Of a DNA stretch of 40,610 nucleotides, positions 26,585 to 33,417 are shown in pieces (position 1 is the stretch's first letter; each line of letters begins with the position of its first letter). Both the position numbers and the translations under genes were made by a program. The stretch covers positions 1-40,610 of the forward strand of contig CANCGU010000002.1 in the NCBI GenBank assembly GCA_947377705.1. Reading direction: 5' to 3'. The notes under the pieces were generated by a model. The model searched no databases and was not told where the DNA came from. It was given only the letters and a program-made list of their open reading frames with translations. The DNA comes from Comamonadaceae bacterium. Lineage in GTDB: Bacteria; Pseudomonadota; Gammaproteobacteria; Burkholderiales; Burkholderiaceae.

Positions 26585-27343
26585 ATGGAAGATAAGGTCT
26601 TAGATTATTGGAATTACCGTGCTAGCCTTGAAAATAAGGCTGGCAGCGATGATTTGTTGGCTAAACAACTTGAGATACGGGCAATTTCCAATCATATTTT
26701 AAGTGGAATGTCGGTTGCTGAGTTTGGGTGCGGTAACGGCGAGACTGCAATTCAATTGTATAAAAATACTAATATTAAATTAGATTGCTTTGACTATTCA
26801 CCCGCCATGATTGAGAGCGCAAAGAAGAACGCTGAATTGAGTGGTCTGGTCGGTAATATTAACTTTCAGGTTAATGACATTCGGTCTGAATTGAGTTTTG
26901 ATAAAAAATATGATCGAATTTATTCCGAGAGAATGATAATTAATTTGCCAGATTGGGAAAGTCAATTGGCGGCAATAAAATTTATATCAAATCAGTTGAG
27001 CGTTGGGGGTCGGTACCTAATGTGCGAAAACAGCTTACAAGGCTTGGCTGAGATAAATAAATTAAGATCATCTTTGGGGCTTGAGGTTATTGCACCTCCG
27101 TGGCATAACCATTATTTAGACGATGATCTTGTTTCGGGTGCAGTTATTGATGGGGTTAAGTTGGTTGCGGTTGAATCATTCAGTTCGACTTATTATTTTT
27201 TAAGTAGAGTTGTCAATGCATGGTTGGCGCACAGCGCGGGAGTAAAACCTTCCTATAACTCACCGGTTAATGAATTAGCATTGAAATTACCCCCGATTGG
27301 TGATTTTTCCCAGGGCAAATTATGGATTTTTGAAAAGCTTTAG
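26585..27343 (+). CDS. SAM-dependent methyltransferase of the sugar block
   Basis: Class I methyltransferase of 252 aa. SAM motif I is VAEFGCGNGETAIQL (about residues 43-57), then an acidic LDCFDYSPAMIESAKKNAE motif and the later VGGRYLMCENSLQGL. It is different from the minus-strand methylase at 21839 and not a copy of it. The start at ATG 26585 is set by AGGAG at 26573-26577; an upstream ATG at 26549 would overlap pseG. The gene is AT-rich and sits between pseG and pseI, so the substrate is probably a pseudaminic-acid intermediate or the finished sugar. Exact target unknown. Confidence 0.82.
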   Translation: MEDKVLDYWNYRASLENKAGSDDLLAKQLEIRAISNHILSGMSVAEFGCGNGETAIQLYKNTNIKLDCFDYSPAMIESAKKNAELSGLVGNINFQVNDIRSELSFDKKYDRIYSERMIINLPDWESQLAAIKFISNQLSVGGRYLMCENSLQGLAEINKLRSSLGLEVIAPPWHNHYLDDDLVSGAVIDGVKLVAVESFSSTYYFLSRVVNAWLAHSAGVKPSYNSPVNELALKLPPIGDFSQGKLWIFEKL

Positions 27344-27353
27344 AGAAATCTTT

Positions 27354-28394
27354 ATGTTAATAAAAAATATTACTGTTGGGTGCGATTCCCCGCCATTCAT
27401 CATCGCAGAGATGTCTGGCAACCACAATCAGTCATTAGATCGGGCCCTGGAGATTGTCGAGGCGGCAGCCAAGACGGGTGCGCACGCACTCAAAATCCAG
27501 ACCTACACGCCTGACACAATGACCTTGGATTTGGATGAGCGCGAGTTTCACATCAGCGATTCCAAAAGCCTTTGGGCGGGCACGTCTCTCTACAAGCTCT
27601 ACGGGCAGGCGTACACGCCTTGGGAGTGGCACGAACCTATTTTCAAGCGCGCAAAGGAGCTTGGCATCATCGCCTTTAGCACCCCCTTTGATGACACTGC
27701 GGTTGACTTTCTAGAGTCACTGGATGTGCCTTGCTACAAGATCGCCTCGTTTGAGAACACGGACCTGCCATTGATCCGTCGCGTCGCTGCAACGGGCAAG
27801 CCCATGATTATTTCTACGGGCATGGCGAGCATCGCGGAGCTGGATGACACCGTGCGGGCTGCAAGGCAGGCGGGCTGCAAGGACTTGGTTTTGCTGAAGT
27901 GCACCAGCACCTACCCCGCCACTGCAGACAACACCAACATACTCACCATTCCCCACATGCGCGAGCTGTTTGGCTGTGAGGTCGGGCTTTCTGACCACAC
28001 AATGGGTGTCGGCGTCTCTGTCGCCAGTGTGGCCTTGGGTGCAACGGTCATTGAAAAACATTTCACTCTGAACAGAGCAGATGGGGGCGTGGACAGCACC
28101 TTCTCCATGGAGCCTTCTGAGATGGCTCAACTGGTCCTAGAGACACAGCGTGCATGGCAGGCCTTGGGCTCGGTAAGTTACGGGGCCACGGCTGCTGAGG
28201 AGAAATCGATTGTCTTCAGGCGCTCGCTTTACGTTGTCAAAGATCTGCAGGCGGGGGACGTTCTGACAAAGGACAACGTCCGTGCGATTCGCCCTGGCCT
28301 TGGCCTGCCCACCAAGTACATCGCGCAAGTGCTCGGTAAAACTGTCAAGCGCTCGGTGCAAAGAGGCACGGCCCTGAGTTGGGACATGCTCTGA
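27354..28394 (+). CDS. pseI: Pseudaminic acid synthase PseI
   Basis: PseI condenses phosphoenolpyruvate with 2,4-diacetamido-2,4,6-trideoxy-L-altrose to make pseudaminic acid. The 346 aa protein has the NeuB-family opening PPFIIAEMSGNHNQSLDRAL, KIQTYTPDTMTLD, the LKCTSTYPA and GLSDHTMGVGVSVA motifs and EKHFTLNRADGGVDSTFS. It closes with a C-terminal SAF (antifreeze-like) domain (LQAGDVLTKDNVRAIRPGLG). I use ATG 27354, 10 bases after the previous stop; an earlier ATG at 27297 overlaps the methyltransferase gene. Composition flips from AT-rich to GC-rich within the first ten codons, a likely recombination border. Confidence 0.95.
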   Translation: MLIKNITVGCDSPPFIIAEMSGNHNQSLDRALEIVEAAAKTGAHALKIQTYTPDTMTLDLDEREFHISDSKSLWAGTSLYKLYGQAYTPWEWHEPIFKRAKELGIIAFSTPFDDTAVDFLESLDVPCYKIASFENTDLPLIRRVAATGKPMIISTGMASIAELDDTVRAARQAGCKDLVLLKCTSTYPATADNTNILTIPHMRELFGCEVGLSDHTMGVGVSVASVALGATVIEKHFTLNRADGGVDSTFSMEPSEMAQLVLETQRAWQALGSVSYGATAAEEKSIVFRRSLYVVKDLQAGDVLTKDNVRAIRPGLGLPTKYIAQVLGKTVKRSVQRGTALSWDML

Positions 28395-29413
28395 TGGCTT
28401 CTGAATTGCTCCGGGTCTTGATCGTCGGCTGCGGCAACATGGCCGGTGGCTATGACCTGCGTCAGCCTGAAGATGCACCGCCCTTGGGTCATGCAAAGGC
28501 ATTTTCCAAGCACGGGGGCTTTTCATTGGCCGCCTGTGTCGAGCCAGACGAGGCAAGGCGGCGGGCATTTCAAGAGCGCTGGCAGGTGCAGACAGGCTTC
28601 GCAAGCCTTCAAGATGTGGCGGAAGGGGCAGGGCACTTTGATGTCATCAGCATTTGTTCGCCGACCTCCACACATGCGGATGATCTGCAGACGGCTCTGA
28701 AGCTAGGTCCTAGGTTGGTCTTCTGCGAGAAGCCGGTCACGTCTAATTTTCAGGAAACCCAGCGCTTGGTGCAGGTGTGTTCAGAACAAAAAGTTTTGCT
28801 GGCTGTGAACCACAGCAGACGGTGGTCGCCAGAGGTGGCCCAGCTTAAAGCTGATTTGTCCAACGGGGACTGGGGAGCTGTGCGTTCGGTCTCTGCGGTC
28901 TACAACAAGGGTATCTTGAACAACGGTAGCCACATGATCGACCTTCTGCTGTGTTTGTTTGGGCCATTGCGGCTGACCAACGTAGGACAGGTTGTGAATG
29001 ATTTCTTTGAGGACGACCCCACGGTCGACGCCACCCTTGTGACAAGGCAACGCGTTCCCGTTCAACTTAACGTGGCGCATGCCCAAGACTATGCAGTGTT
29101 CGAGATGCAGATCGTCACCGAGAGGGGCGTCATCAGCATGGAGGATGGCGGTGCACGTTGGCGTTTCCGTCGTGCCGAGGACAGCACGCAACTACCTGGC
29201 TACCGTTTTCTGAATCAAGGTAATTGGACGCAGGCCAAAGGGTCACTGGCATTGAGCAGGGCCGTAAAAAATATCTTTGGCGCACTTCAAAGCGGTGAAG
29301 TGCTCTCAAGTACCGGTTCAAGTGCCCTGCAAGCGCAGGCGTTGTGTGAGCAAATTAAAAAAATGGCCCTGGCACAGCCAGCGGGTCAGACGCAAACAGG
29401 AGCAGTGTTATGA
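28394..29413 (+). CDS. Gfo/Idh/MocA-type NAD(P)-dependent oxidoreductase
   Basis: The 339 aa protein has a Rossmann start (VLIVGCGNMAGG), the ICSPTSTHADD stretch, the family EKP motif (FCEKPVTSN) and the substrate-side motif NNGSHMIDLLL. The enzyme probably oxidises a hydroxyl of a sugar nucleotide to a keto group. Its position directly before a second DegT aminotransferase suggests oxidation followed by amination, as in the WbpB-WbpE pair for diamino sugars; this is inference from order. The start ATG 28394 overlaps the pseI stop by one base (TGATG), and its end overlaps the next gene by four bases. Confidence 0.85.
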   Translation: MASELLRVLIVGCGNMAGGYDLRQPEDAPPLGHAKAFSKHGGFSLAACVEPDEARRRAFQERWQVQTGFASLQDVAEGAGHFDVISICSPTSTHADDLQTALKLGPRLVFCEKPVTSNFQETQRLVQVCSEQKVLLAVNHSRRWSPEVAQLKADLSNGDWGAVRSVSAVYNKGILNNGSHMIDLLLCLFGPLRLTNVGQVVNDFFEDDPTVDATLVTRQRVPVQLNVAHAQDYAVFEMQIVTERGVISMEDGGARWRFRRAEDSTQLPGYRFLNQGNWTQAKGSLALSRAVKNIFGALQSGEVLSSTGSSALQAQALCEQIKKMALAQPAGQTQTGAVL

Positions 29414-30696
29414 ATGAAAAACTCGCTTTACTAGGTGGTCCGGCCACCATCACCCAGTCCTTCAAGAGCTACAACCCTATCGGCGCAGAGGAGGTGCAGG
29501 CCGCCAAGGAAGTCATCGAGAGTGGTGTGCTCTCTCAGTTCATTGGTGCCCATCATCCAGACTTTCTGGGCGGGCCGAAGGTGAAGGAGTTTGAGTCTCA
29601 GTGCGCTAACTACTTTGGTGCCAAGCACGCTGTTACTGTCAACTCTTGGACGAGCGGGTTGATTGCCGCGGTGGGTGCTGTTGGCATCCAGCCTGGCGAC
29701 GAGGTGATCGTCACGCCGTGGACCATGTGCGCGAGCGCGACGGCGATCCTTCACTGGAACGCGATCCCCGTGTTTGCAGACATTGACCCCACAACCTTTT
29801 GCTTGGACCCAAGATCAGTCGAGGCCAACATCACCCCCTTCACCAAGGCAATCATGTCAGTGGACATTTTTGGGATGTCCGCAGACATGGATGCCCTGAT
29901 GGACATTGCCAAACGACATGGGCTGAAAGTAATTTCTGATACGGCTCAGGCCCCTGGGGCTCAATACAAGGGCAAGTACGCAGGAACACTGGCAGACGTG
30001 GGCGGGTTCAGTCTGAATTACCACAAGCACATTCACACGGGCGAGGGCGGTGTCTTGGTGACCAATGACGACGAGATCGCTCAGCGCCTGCAGCTGATAC
30101 GTAACCACGCAGAGGCTGTGGTCGATGGCATGGGCGTGACAGACCTGACGAACATGGTTGGCTACAACTTCCGGCTTGGGGAGATCGAGTGCGCGATGGG
30201 CATCACCCAGCTCAAGAAGCTGCAGGGTTTTGTAGACGGTCGAGAGCGTGTCGCCAGACGATTGAACGAAAAGTTAGCGGGTCTGCAAGGGCTGACCACG
30301 CCGGTGGTGATGCCAGGCTGCACCCACGCCTATTACGTCTACGGGATGGTGTTGGACACTGAACTTTTGGGTGTGAGTCGTGCGACTCTGGTGAGGGCCC
30401 TTCAAGCCGAGGGCGTCTCAGGCCTCGCCAGTGGTTATCAGAACGTACACCTGTTGCCGATCTTTCAGAGGAAGGTGGCTTATGGCTCGCATGGGTTCCC
30501 TTGGACGTCCGACATTTGTCACCGCGAGGTGAGCTACGCAAAGGGCATCTGCCCAGTAGCGGAGAGGCTGCACGAGGAGACATTCATGGCGTTTGCGATG
30601 TGTTTGCACGACCTGAGTGACTCAGATGTCGATCTGATCGCAAGTGCCTTCCATAAGGTCTGGGGCCAACTCGAGCAGCTCAAGGCTTACGCCTAA
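29410..30696 (+). CDS. DegT/DnrJ/EryC1/StrS-family sugar aminotransferase
   Basis: The PLP-dependent aminotransferase has 428 aa and is distinct from PseC. Landmarks are VTVNSWTSGLIAAVGAVGI, VIVTPWTMCASATAILHW, KVISDTAQAPGAQYKGKYAG and FSLNYHKHIHTGEGG, where Lys206 is the expected Schiff-base lysine. The acceptor is unknown; with the Gfo/Idh gene upstream it may aminate a keto-sugar. AGGAG (29398-29402) precedes the start, and ATGA overlaps the previous stop. Composition is GC-rich, unlike the AT-rich patches earlier in the block. Confidence 0.87.
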   Translation: MNEKLALLGGPATITQSFKSYNPIGAEEVQAAKEVIESGVLSQFIGAHHPDFLGGPKVKEFESQCANYFGAKHAVTVNSWTSGLIAAVGAVGIQPGDEVIVTPWTMCASATAILHWNAIPVFADIDPTTFCLDPRSVEANITPFTKAIMSVDIFGMSADMDALMDIAKRHGLKVISDTAQAPGAQYKGKYAGTLADVGGFSLNYHKHIHTGEGGVLVTNDDEIAQRLQLIRNHAEAVVDGMGVTDLTNMVGYNFRLGEIECAMGITQLKKLQGFVDGRERVARRLNEKLAGLQGLTTPVVMPGCTHAYYVYGMVLDTELLGVSRATLVRALQAEGVSGLASGYQNVHLLPIFQRKVAYGSHGFPWTSDICHREVSYAKGICPVAERLHEETFMAFAMCLHDLSDSDVDLIASAFHKVWGQLEQLKAYA

Positions 30697-30717
30697 ACAA
30701 AGCCTGAATCTATTGCA

Positions 30718-31695
30718 ATGAGCTCACAAATTCCATCCTCGCCCTACGTCCTTGGCGTCTGCACGGACATGTCCGCTTGGGATGCCTTGGTAAGTGGGTC
30801 ACCGCAGGGCCATGTGTTCTCAAGCAGTGCGTACCTGCAGTCCCTTGCGGCGCCTTACAGGTGCTATGTCGTCTCCACGCCCCAGGGCGAGATACTAGCC
30901 GGTGCTGCGGTCATGGGGGAGGTCAATCGCATGGATCATGCCCCCTTTGCTTTCACGCCGCACCAGGGCATCTTGTTTGCACAATGCGTTACTGACCAGG
31001 CCCATCAAAAACGCCTGACCACCGAGTTCCGTCTCACGGAATTTTTGATTGATGCGCTGCTGAGCCAGCACACCAACTTCAGCATGTCCCTGTCACCGTT
31101 CTTTGGTGACCTTCGCCCCTTCCTGTGGCACAACTATGGCCAGCATGGCCAGCCCCAGTTTGAGGTCCGGCACCGTTACACGGGCCATGTGCCACTGACA
31201 GACTTCGAGTTGAGTCGTTATCTCGCAAGGGTCCGCTCCGTGAGGCGACAGGAGTACAAGAAAACACCTGCAGTGGTTGTGCAATCGTACGACCTAGATT
31301 TATTTCTTGGCCTGTACCAGCAGACCTTTGAGAGGCAGGGCATCGAGGTTGATGCCAAGACGCTCTCGCTTGTGAGGAGCATCTGCAGCATGGCCCTTGA
31401 CAAGGGCTACGGCCACCTGTCTTGTGCAGCGGTTGATGGGCGTGCGGCGTCAATGGCGTTCTTTGTTAAGGACCCCGGTTGTGCTTACTACTTGTTTGGG
31501 GCGAACGACCCTGAGATGCGAGACGCCAACGCCTCATCAAGGCTCCTGATCGACAACATCAAGAGCTTCGCAGAACAGGGCATCAAACGCTTTGATTTCG
31601 TGGGCGTCAACTCACCTCAGAGGGGTGACTTCAAGCTCAGCTTCAACGCCGAGCTGGTCCCCTACCAAGAAGTCCATCTGGTCACGCATGCCTGA
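30718..31695 (+). CDS. FemAB/GNAT-like acyltransferase-family protein
   Basis: The 325 aa protein resembles the FemAB-like acetyltransferase group: a first half with QGHVFSSSAYLQSLAAPYRC, a RSVRRQEYKKTPAVVVQSYD segment around residue 175-195 and a C-terminal GNAT-like half with AASMAFFVKDPGCAYYLFGA, ASSRLLIDNIK and FDFVGVNSPQRGDFKLSF. No PseH (the usual N-acetyltransferase of this pathway) is present in the window. This gene is therefore a candidate N-acyl donor enzyme for pseudaminic acid or for the amino group added by the preceding aminotransferase. The start at ATG 30718 lacks a clear ribosome site. The 3' end overlaps the next gene by 8 bases. The family call is moderately sure; the substrate is inference. 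Confidence 0.65.
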   Translation: MSSQIPSSPYVLGVCTDMSAWDALVSGSPQGHVFSSSAYLQSLAAPYRCYVVSTPQGEILAGAAVMGEVNRMDHAPFAFTPHQGILFAQCVTDQAHQKRLTTEFRLTEFLIDALLSQHTNFSMSLSPFFGDLRPFLWHNYGQHGQPQFEVRHRYTGHVPLTDFELSRYLARVRSVRRQEYKKTPAVVVQSYDLDLFLGLYQQTFERQGIEVDAKTLSLVRSICSMALDKGYGHLSCAAVDGRAASMAFFVKDPGCAYYLFGANDPEMRDANASSRLLIDNIKSFAEQGIKRFDFVGVNSPQRGDFKLSFNAELVPYQEVHLVTHA

Positions 31696-32629
31696 AGATA
31701 AGAATGCATTGGCCTCAGGGTTGGACTCACCTGTCGTGGTCGCTTGCCACGACGTGGGGGCCGCAAACCTTCTGTTCGCCTGGCTCAGAGACTGGGCACG
31801 GTCTGGCCTGTTGGACGACCATGTGTTCAGGCTCGTGCTCAAGGGGCCTGCCGAGGCTGCATGGGGCAGCCTCAACATAAATCTGCCACATGCTGAGATT
31901 CACACAGAACTTGGCACGGCCTTGCAAGGGGCGAATTCTGTTCTGACGGGAACGGGTTGGGCCAGCACCCTAGAGCACGACGCTAGAAAATTGGCCTCCG
32001 CCCTGCGCATACCTAGCATAGCCGTGGTTGATCACTGGGTTAATTACCCGCAGCGATTCGAGAGAGGTAATGAGGTCGTTCTGCCTGATGCGATATGGGT
32101 GGCTGACTCCTACGCCGCAGCGATTGCGGGCAGACTTTTTAAAAATGTTCGAGTCCTTGAGCTCTCAAACACTTACTTGCAAGAGCAAGTCAAGAATATT
32201 CCTGAGATTCCAGACGGCAGCCGCACCTTGTTGTATGTTCTCGAGCCCCTTCGGATGGATTGGGGCAGGGAAACGCCTGGCGAATTCCAAGCGCTCGATT
32301 TCTTTGCCCAGCATCTGCACTTAATTGTGGGTAGCCCGCCCGCCCAGGTCGTGCTGCGCCCACACCCCTCAGACCAGCCTCATAAGTACGATGACTGGGC
32401 CAAGGATCATCCAAGGCTAAGCATCAAAATTGACCTAAACACAAGCCTGAGCCAATTGATCGGACAGGCGAGGTGGGTTGTGGGAGCCGAGACATTTGCC
32501 ATGGTTGTGGCCAACGCCGCTGGACGACAAACCTACTCAACTCTGCCACCTTGGGCTCATAGATGCAGACTGCCTCAACAAGAAATTGTGCACTTGTGCG
32601 ATCTGGTTGAAGCGAAAAATTCAACCTAA
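31688..32629 (+). CDS. Uncharacterised protein, possibly GT-B-like, of the sugar block
   Basis: I do not recognise a precise family for this 313 aa protein. It starts a Rossmann-like strand with VVVACHDVGAANLLFAWLRD and has a segment SIAVVDHWVNYPQRF around residue 110. A pattern of beta strands and helices ends in VVLRPHPSDQPHKYDDWA, similar to motifs in surface-polysaccharide proteins with two Rossmann halves. A last segment WVVGAETFAMVVANAAGR looks like a nucleotide-sugar binding loop. No signal peptide is visible. The start at 31688 (inside the end of the previous gene) is chosen over 31592, which would overlap by over 100 bases. It ends the plus-strand sugar operon, so a role in sugar transfer is plausible but unproven. 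Confidence 0.6.
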   Translation: MPEDKNALASGLDSPVVVACHDVGAANLLFAWLRDWARSGLLDDHVFRLVLKGPAEAAWGSLNINLPHAEIHTELGTALQGANSVLTGTGWASTLEHDARKLASALRIPSIAVVDHWVNYPQRFERGNEVVLPDAIWVADSYAAAIAGRLFKNVRVLELSNTYLQEQVKNIPEIPDGSRTLLYVLEPLRMDWGRETPGEFQALDFFAQHLHLIVGSPPAQVVLRPHPSDQPHKYDDWAKDHPRLSIKIDLNTSLSQLIGQARWVVGAETFAMVVANAAGRQTYSTLPPWAHRCRLPQQEIVHLCDLVEAKNST

Positions 32630-32670
32630 ACACGTTGGTAAGGATGAGACGCTGACTGTACAGTTTTTGA

Positions 32671-32685
32671 TGGCACAGAAAGTGC
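32671..32685 (+). promoter_or_regulatory. Sigma-54 promoter of the TPR gene
   Basis: TGGCAC, AGAAA, GTGC followed by TTA. The -24 box is perfect, the -12 box has one mismatch (GTGC for TTGC), and the GG/GC offset is 12. It closely resembles the giant-flagellin promoter. The start near 32697 gives a leader of about 59 bases. A perfect 10-base palindrome ACTGTACAGT (32655-32664) lies just upstream. Confidence 0.85.
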
Positions 32686-32755
32686 TTAACTGGTTGCATA
32701 TGCGTTCGGCTGTTGGCTTGAACGACATTTTTTGACATTCAACCAGGAGCTTTCC

Positions 32756-33223
32756 ATGACTCTCATTCAAGAACTGATGAACCAAGCAGCCGCAGGCAGC
32801 ATTCTCAGCACATCCACGATCAATCGTTTCAGCCCTGCTGAAATCCGTGAGGCCATTCAGTCCTTAGTGGCGACGGAGCAGTTGGACCTGGCAAACGCCC
32901 TTGGCGACGCCGGCCTGAGTCTCTACCCACACAGCGAAGATATTTTGGCCATCACCAGCCTGTTGGCGATGATGAACCAGGACTGGCAGTTGGCTGTTGA
33001 GTTGATGGATGAGCTCTTGGAGGTCCAGGGCGGCAACGTTCAGCCCTTTACATACGTGATGCTCGTTCGTGCACTTCGCTGCAACCTCGACCCAGAGCGC
33101 GCACTTCAAGTCGCCCGCCAGGGTTTGGCGATCTACCCAGACCAGTTGGAGTTGATGGCAGAAAAGCTGTCGCTGGATGATTTCAGCGAATCGATGATGC
33201 CCACAACGGACGCCCATCACTAA
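32756..33223 (+). CDS. Small TPR-like protein next to the giant flagellin
   Basis: The 155 aa protein is mostly helical with TPR-like spacing: FSPAEIREAIQSLVATEQLD, LANALGDAGLSLYPHSEDI, LAITSLLAMMNQDWQLAVEL and ALQVARQGLAIYPDQLELMA. No signal peptide or membrane segment is seen. ATG 32756 follows AGGAG (32745-32749) with 6-base spacing; the in-frame ATG at 32732 lacks one. It has its own sigma-54 promoter and sits directly before the sigma-54 flagellin, so it may act as a chaperone, export helper or glycosylation partner for it. That role is inference from position and the protein-binding nature of TPRs. Confidence 0.75.
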   Translation: MTLIQELMNQAAAGSILSTSTINRFSPAEIREAIQSLVATEQLDLANALGDAGLSLYPHSEDILAITSLLAMMNQDWQLAVELMDELLEVQGGNVQPFTYVMLVRALRCNLDPERALQVARQGLAIYPDQLELMAEKLSLDDFSESMMPTTDAHH

Positions 33224-33234
33224 GCGGCAAAAGT

Positions 33235-33271
33235 GTCGTTGTCTGCGGCAAAGCCTTGCCACTTCAACGAC
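33235..33271. repeat. Nested inverted repeat upstream of the giant flagellin
   Basis: Outer arms GTCGTTG (33235-33241) and CAACGAC (33265-33271) enclose inner arms GGCAA (33247-33251) and TTGCC (33256-33260). No T run follows. It begins 12 bases after the TPR gene stop and lies about 111-147 bases before the predicted giant-flagellin start. It could be an RNA hairpin at the end of the TPR message or an enhancer site. Confidence 0.6.
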
Positions 33272-33285
33272 AAAACCTTGCCACT
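33255..33285 (+). promoter_or_regulatory. Candidate upstream activator sites of the giant flagellin
   Basis: CTTGCCACT occurs at 33255-33263 and again at 33277-33285, a 22-base period or about two helix turns. Positions are about -127 to -97 from the predicted start, the usual place for enhancers of sigma-54 activators. A third, inverted copy (AGTGGCAAG, 33377-33385) covers the predicted start. A dyad TTAAATG/CATTTAA lies at 33292-33307. Confidence 0.5.
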
Positions 33286-33354
33286 GAGTACTTAAATGAA
33301 CATTTAAATGTATAAAAAATAGGGTAAATCCTAATTTATAGACGTCAAAAATAG

Positions 33355-33371
33355 TTGGCACAAGATGTGCT
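33355..33371 (+). promoter_or_regulatory. Sigma-54 promoter of the giant flagellin
   Basis: TTGGCAC, AAGAT, GTGCT. The -24 box is perfect and GG/GC are 12 apart (33357 and 33369); the -12 box carries GTGC instead of TTGC. The start near 33382 leaves a 36-base leader with AGGAG at 33407-33411. No sigma-28 box was found in front of this gene. Confidence 0.87.
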
Positions 33372-33417
33372 TAATCAGTGGCAAGTTTGATTGACCAATA
33401 GGGGTCAGGAGAAAAAA

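Noticed and set aside
32478..32735. Open frame of 85 codons covering the end of the uncharacterised sugar gene and the gap
   Set aside because: It overlaps the real gene in another frame and the sigma-54 promoter, has no ribosome site and no recognisable motif.
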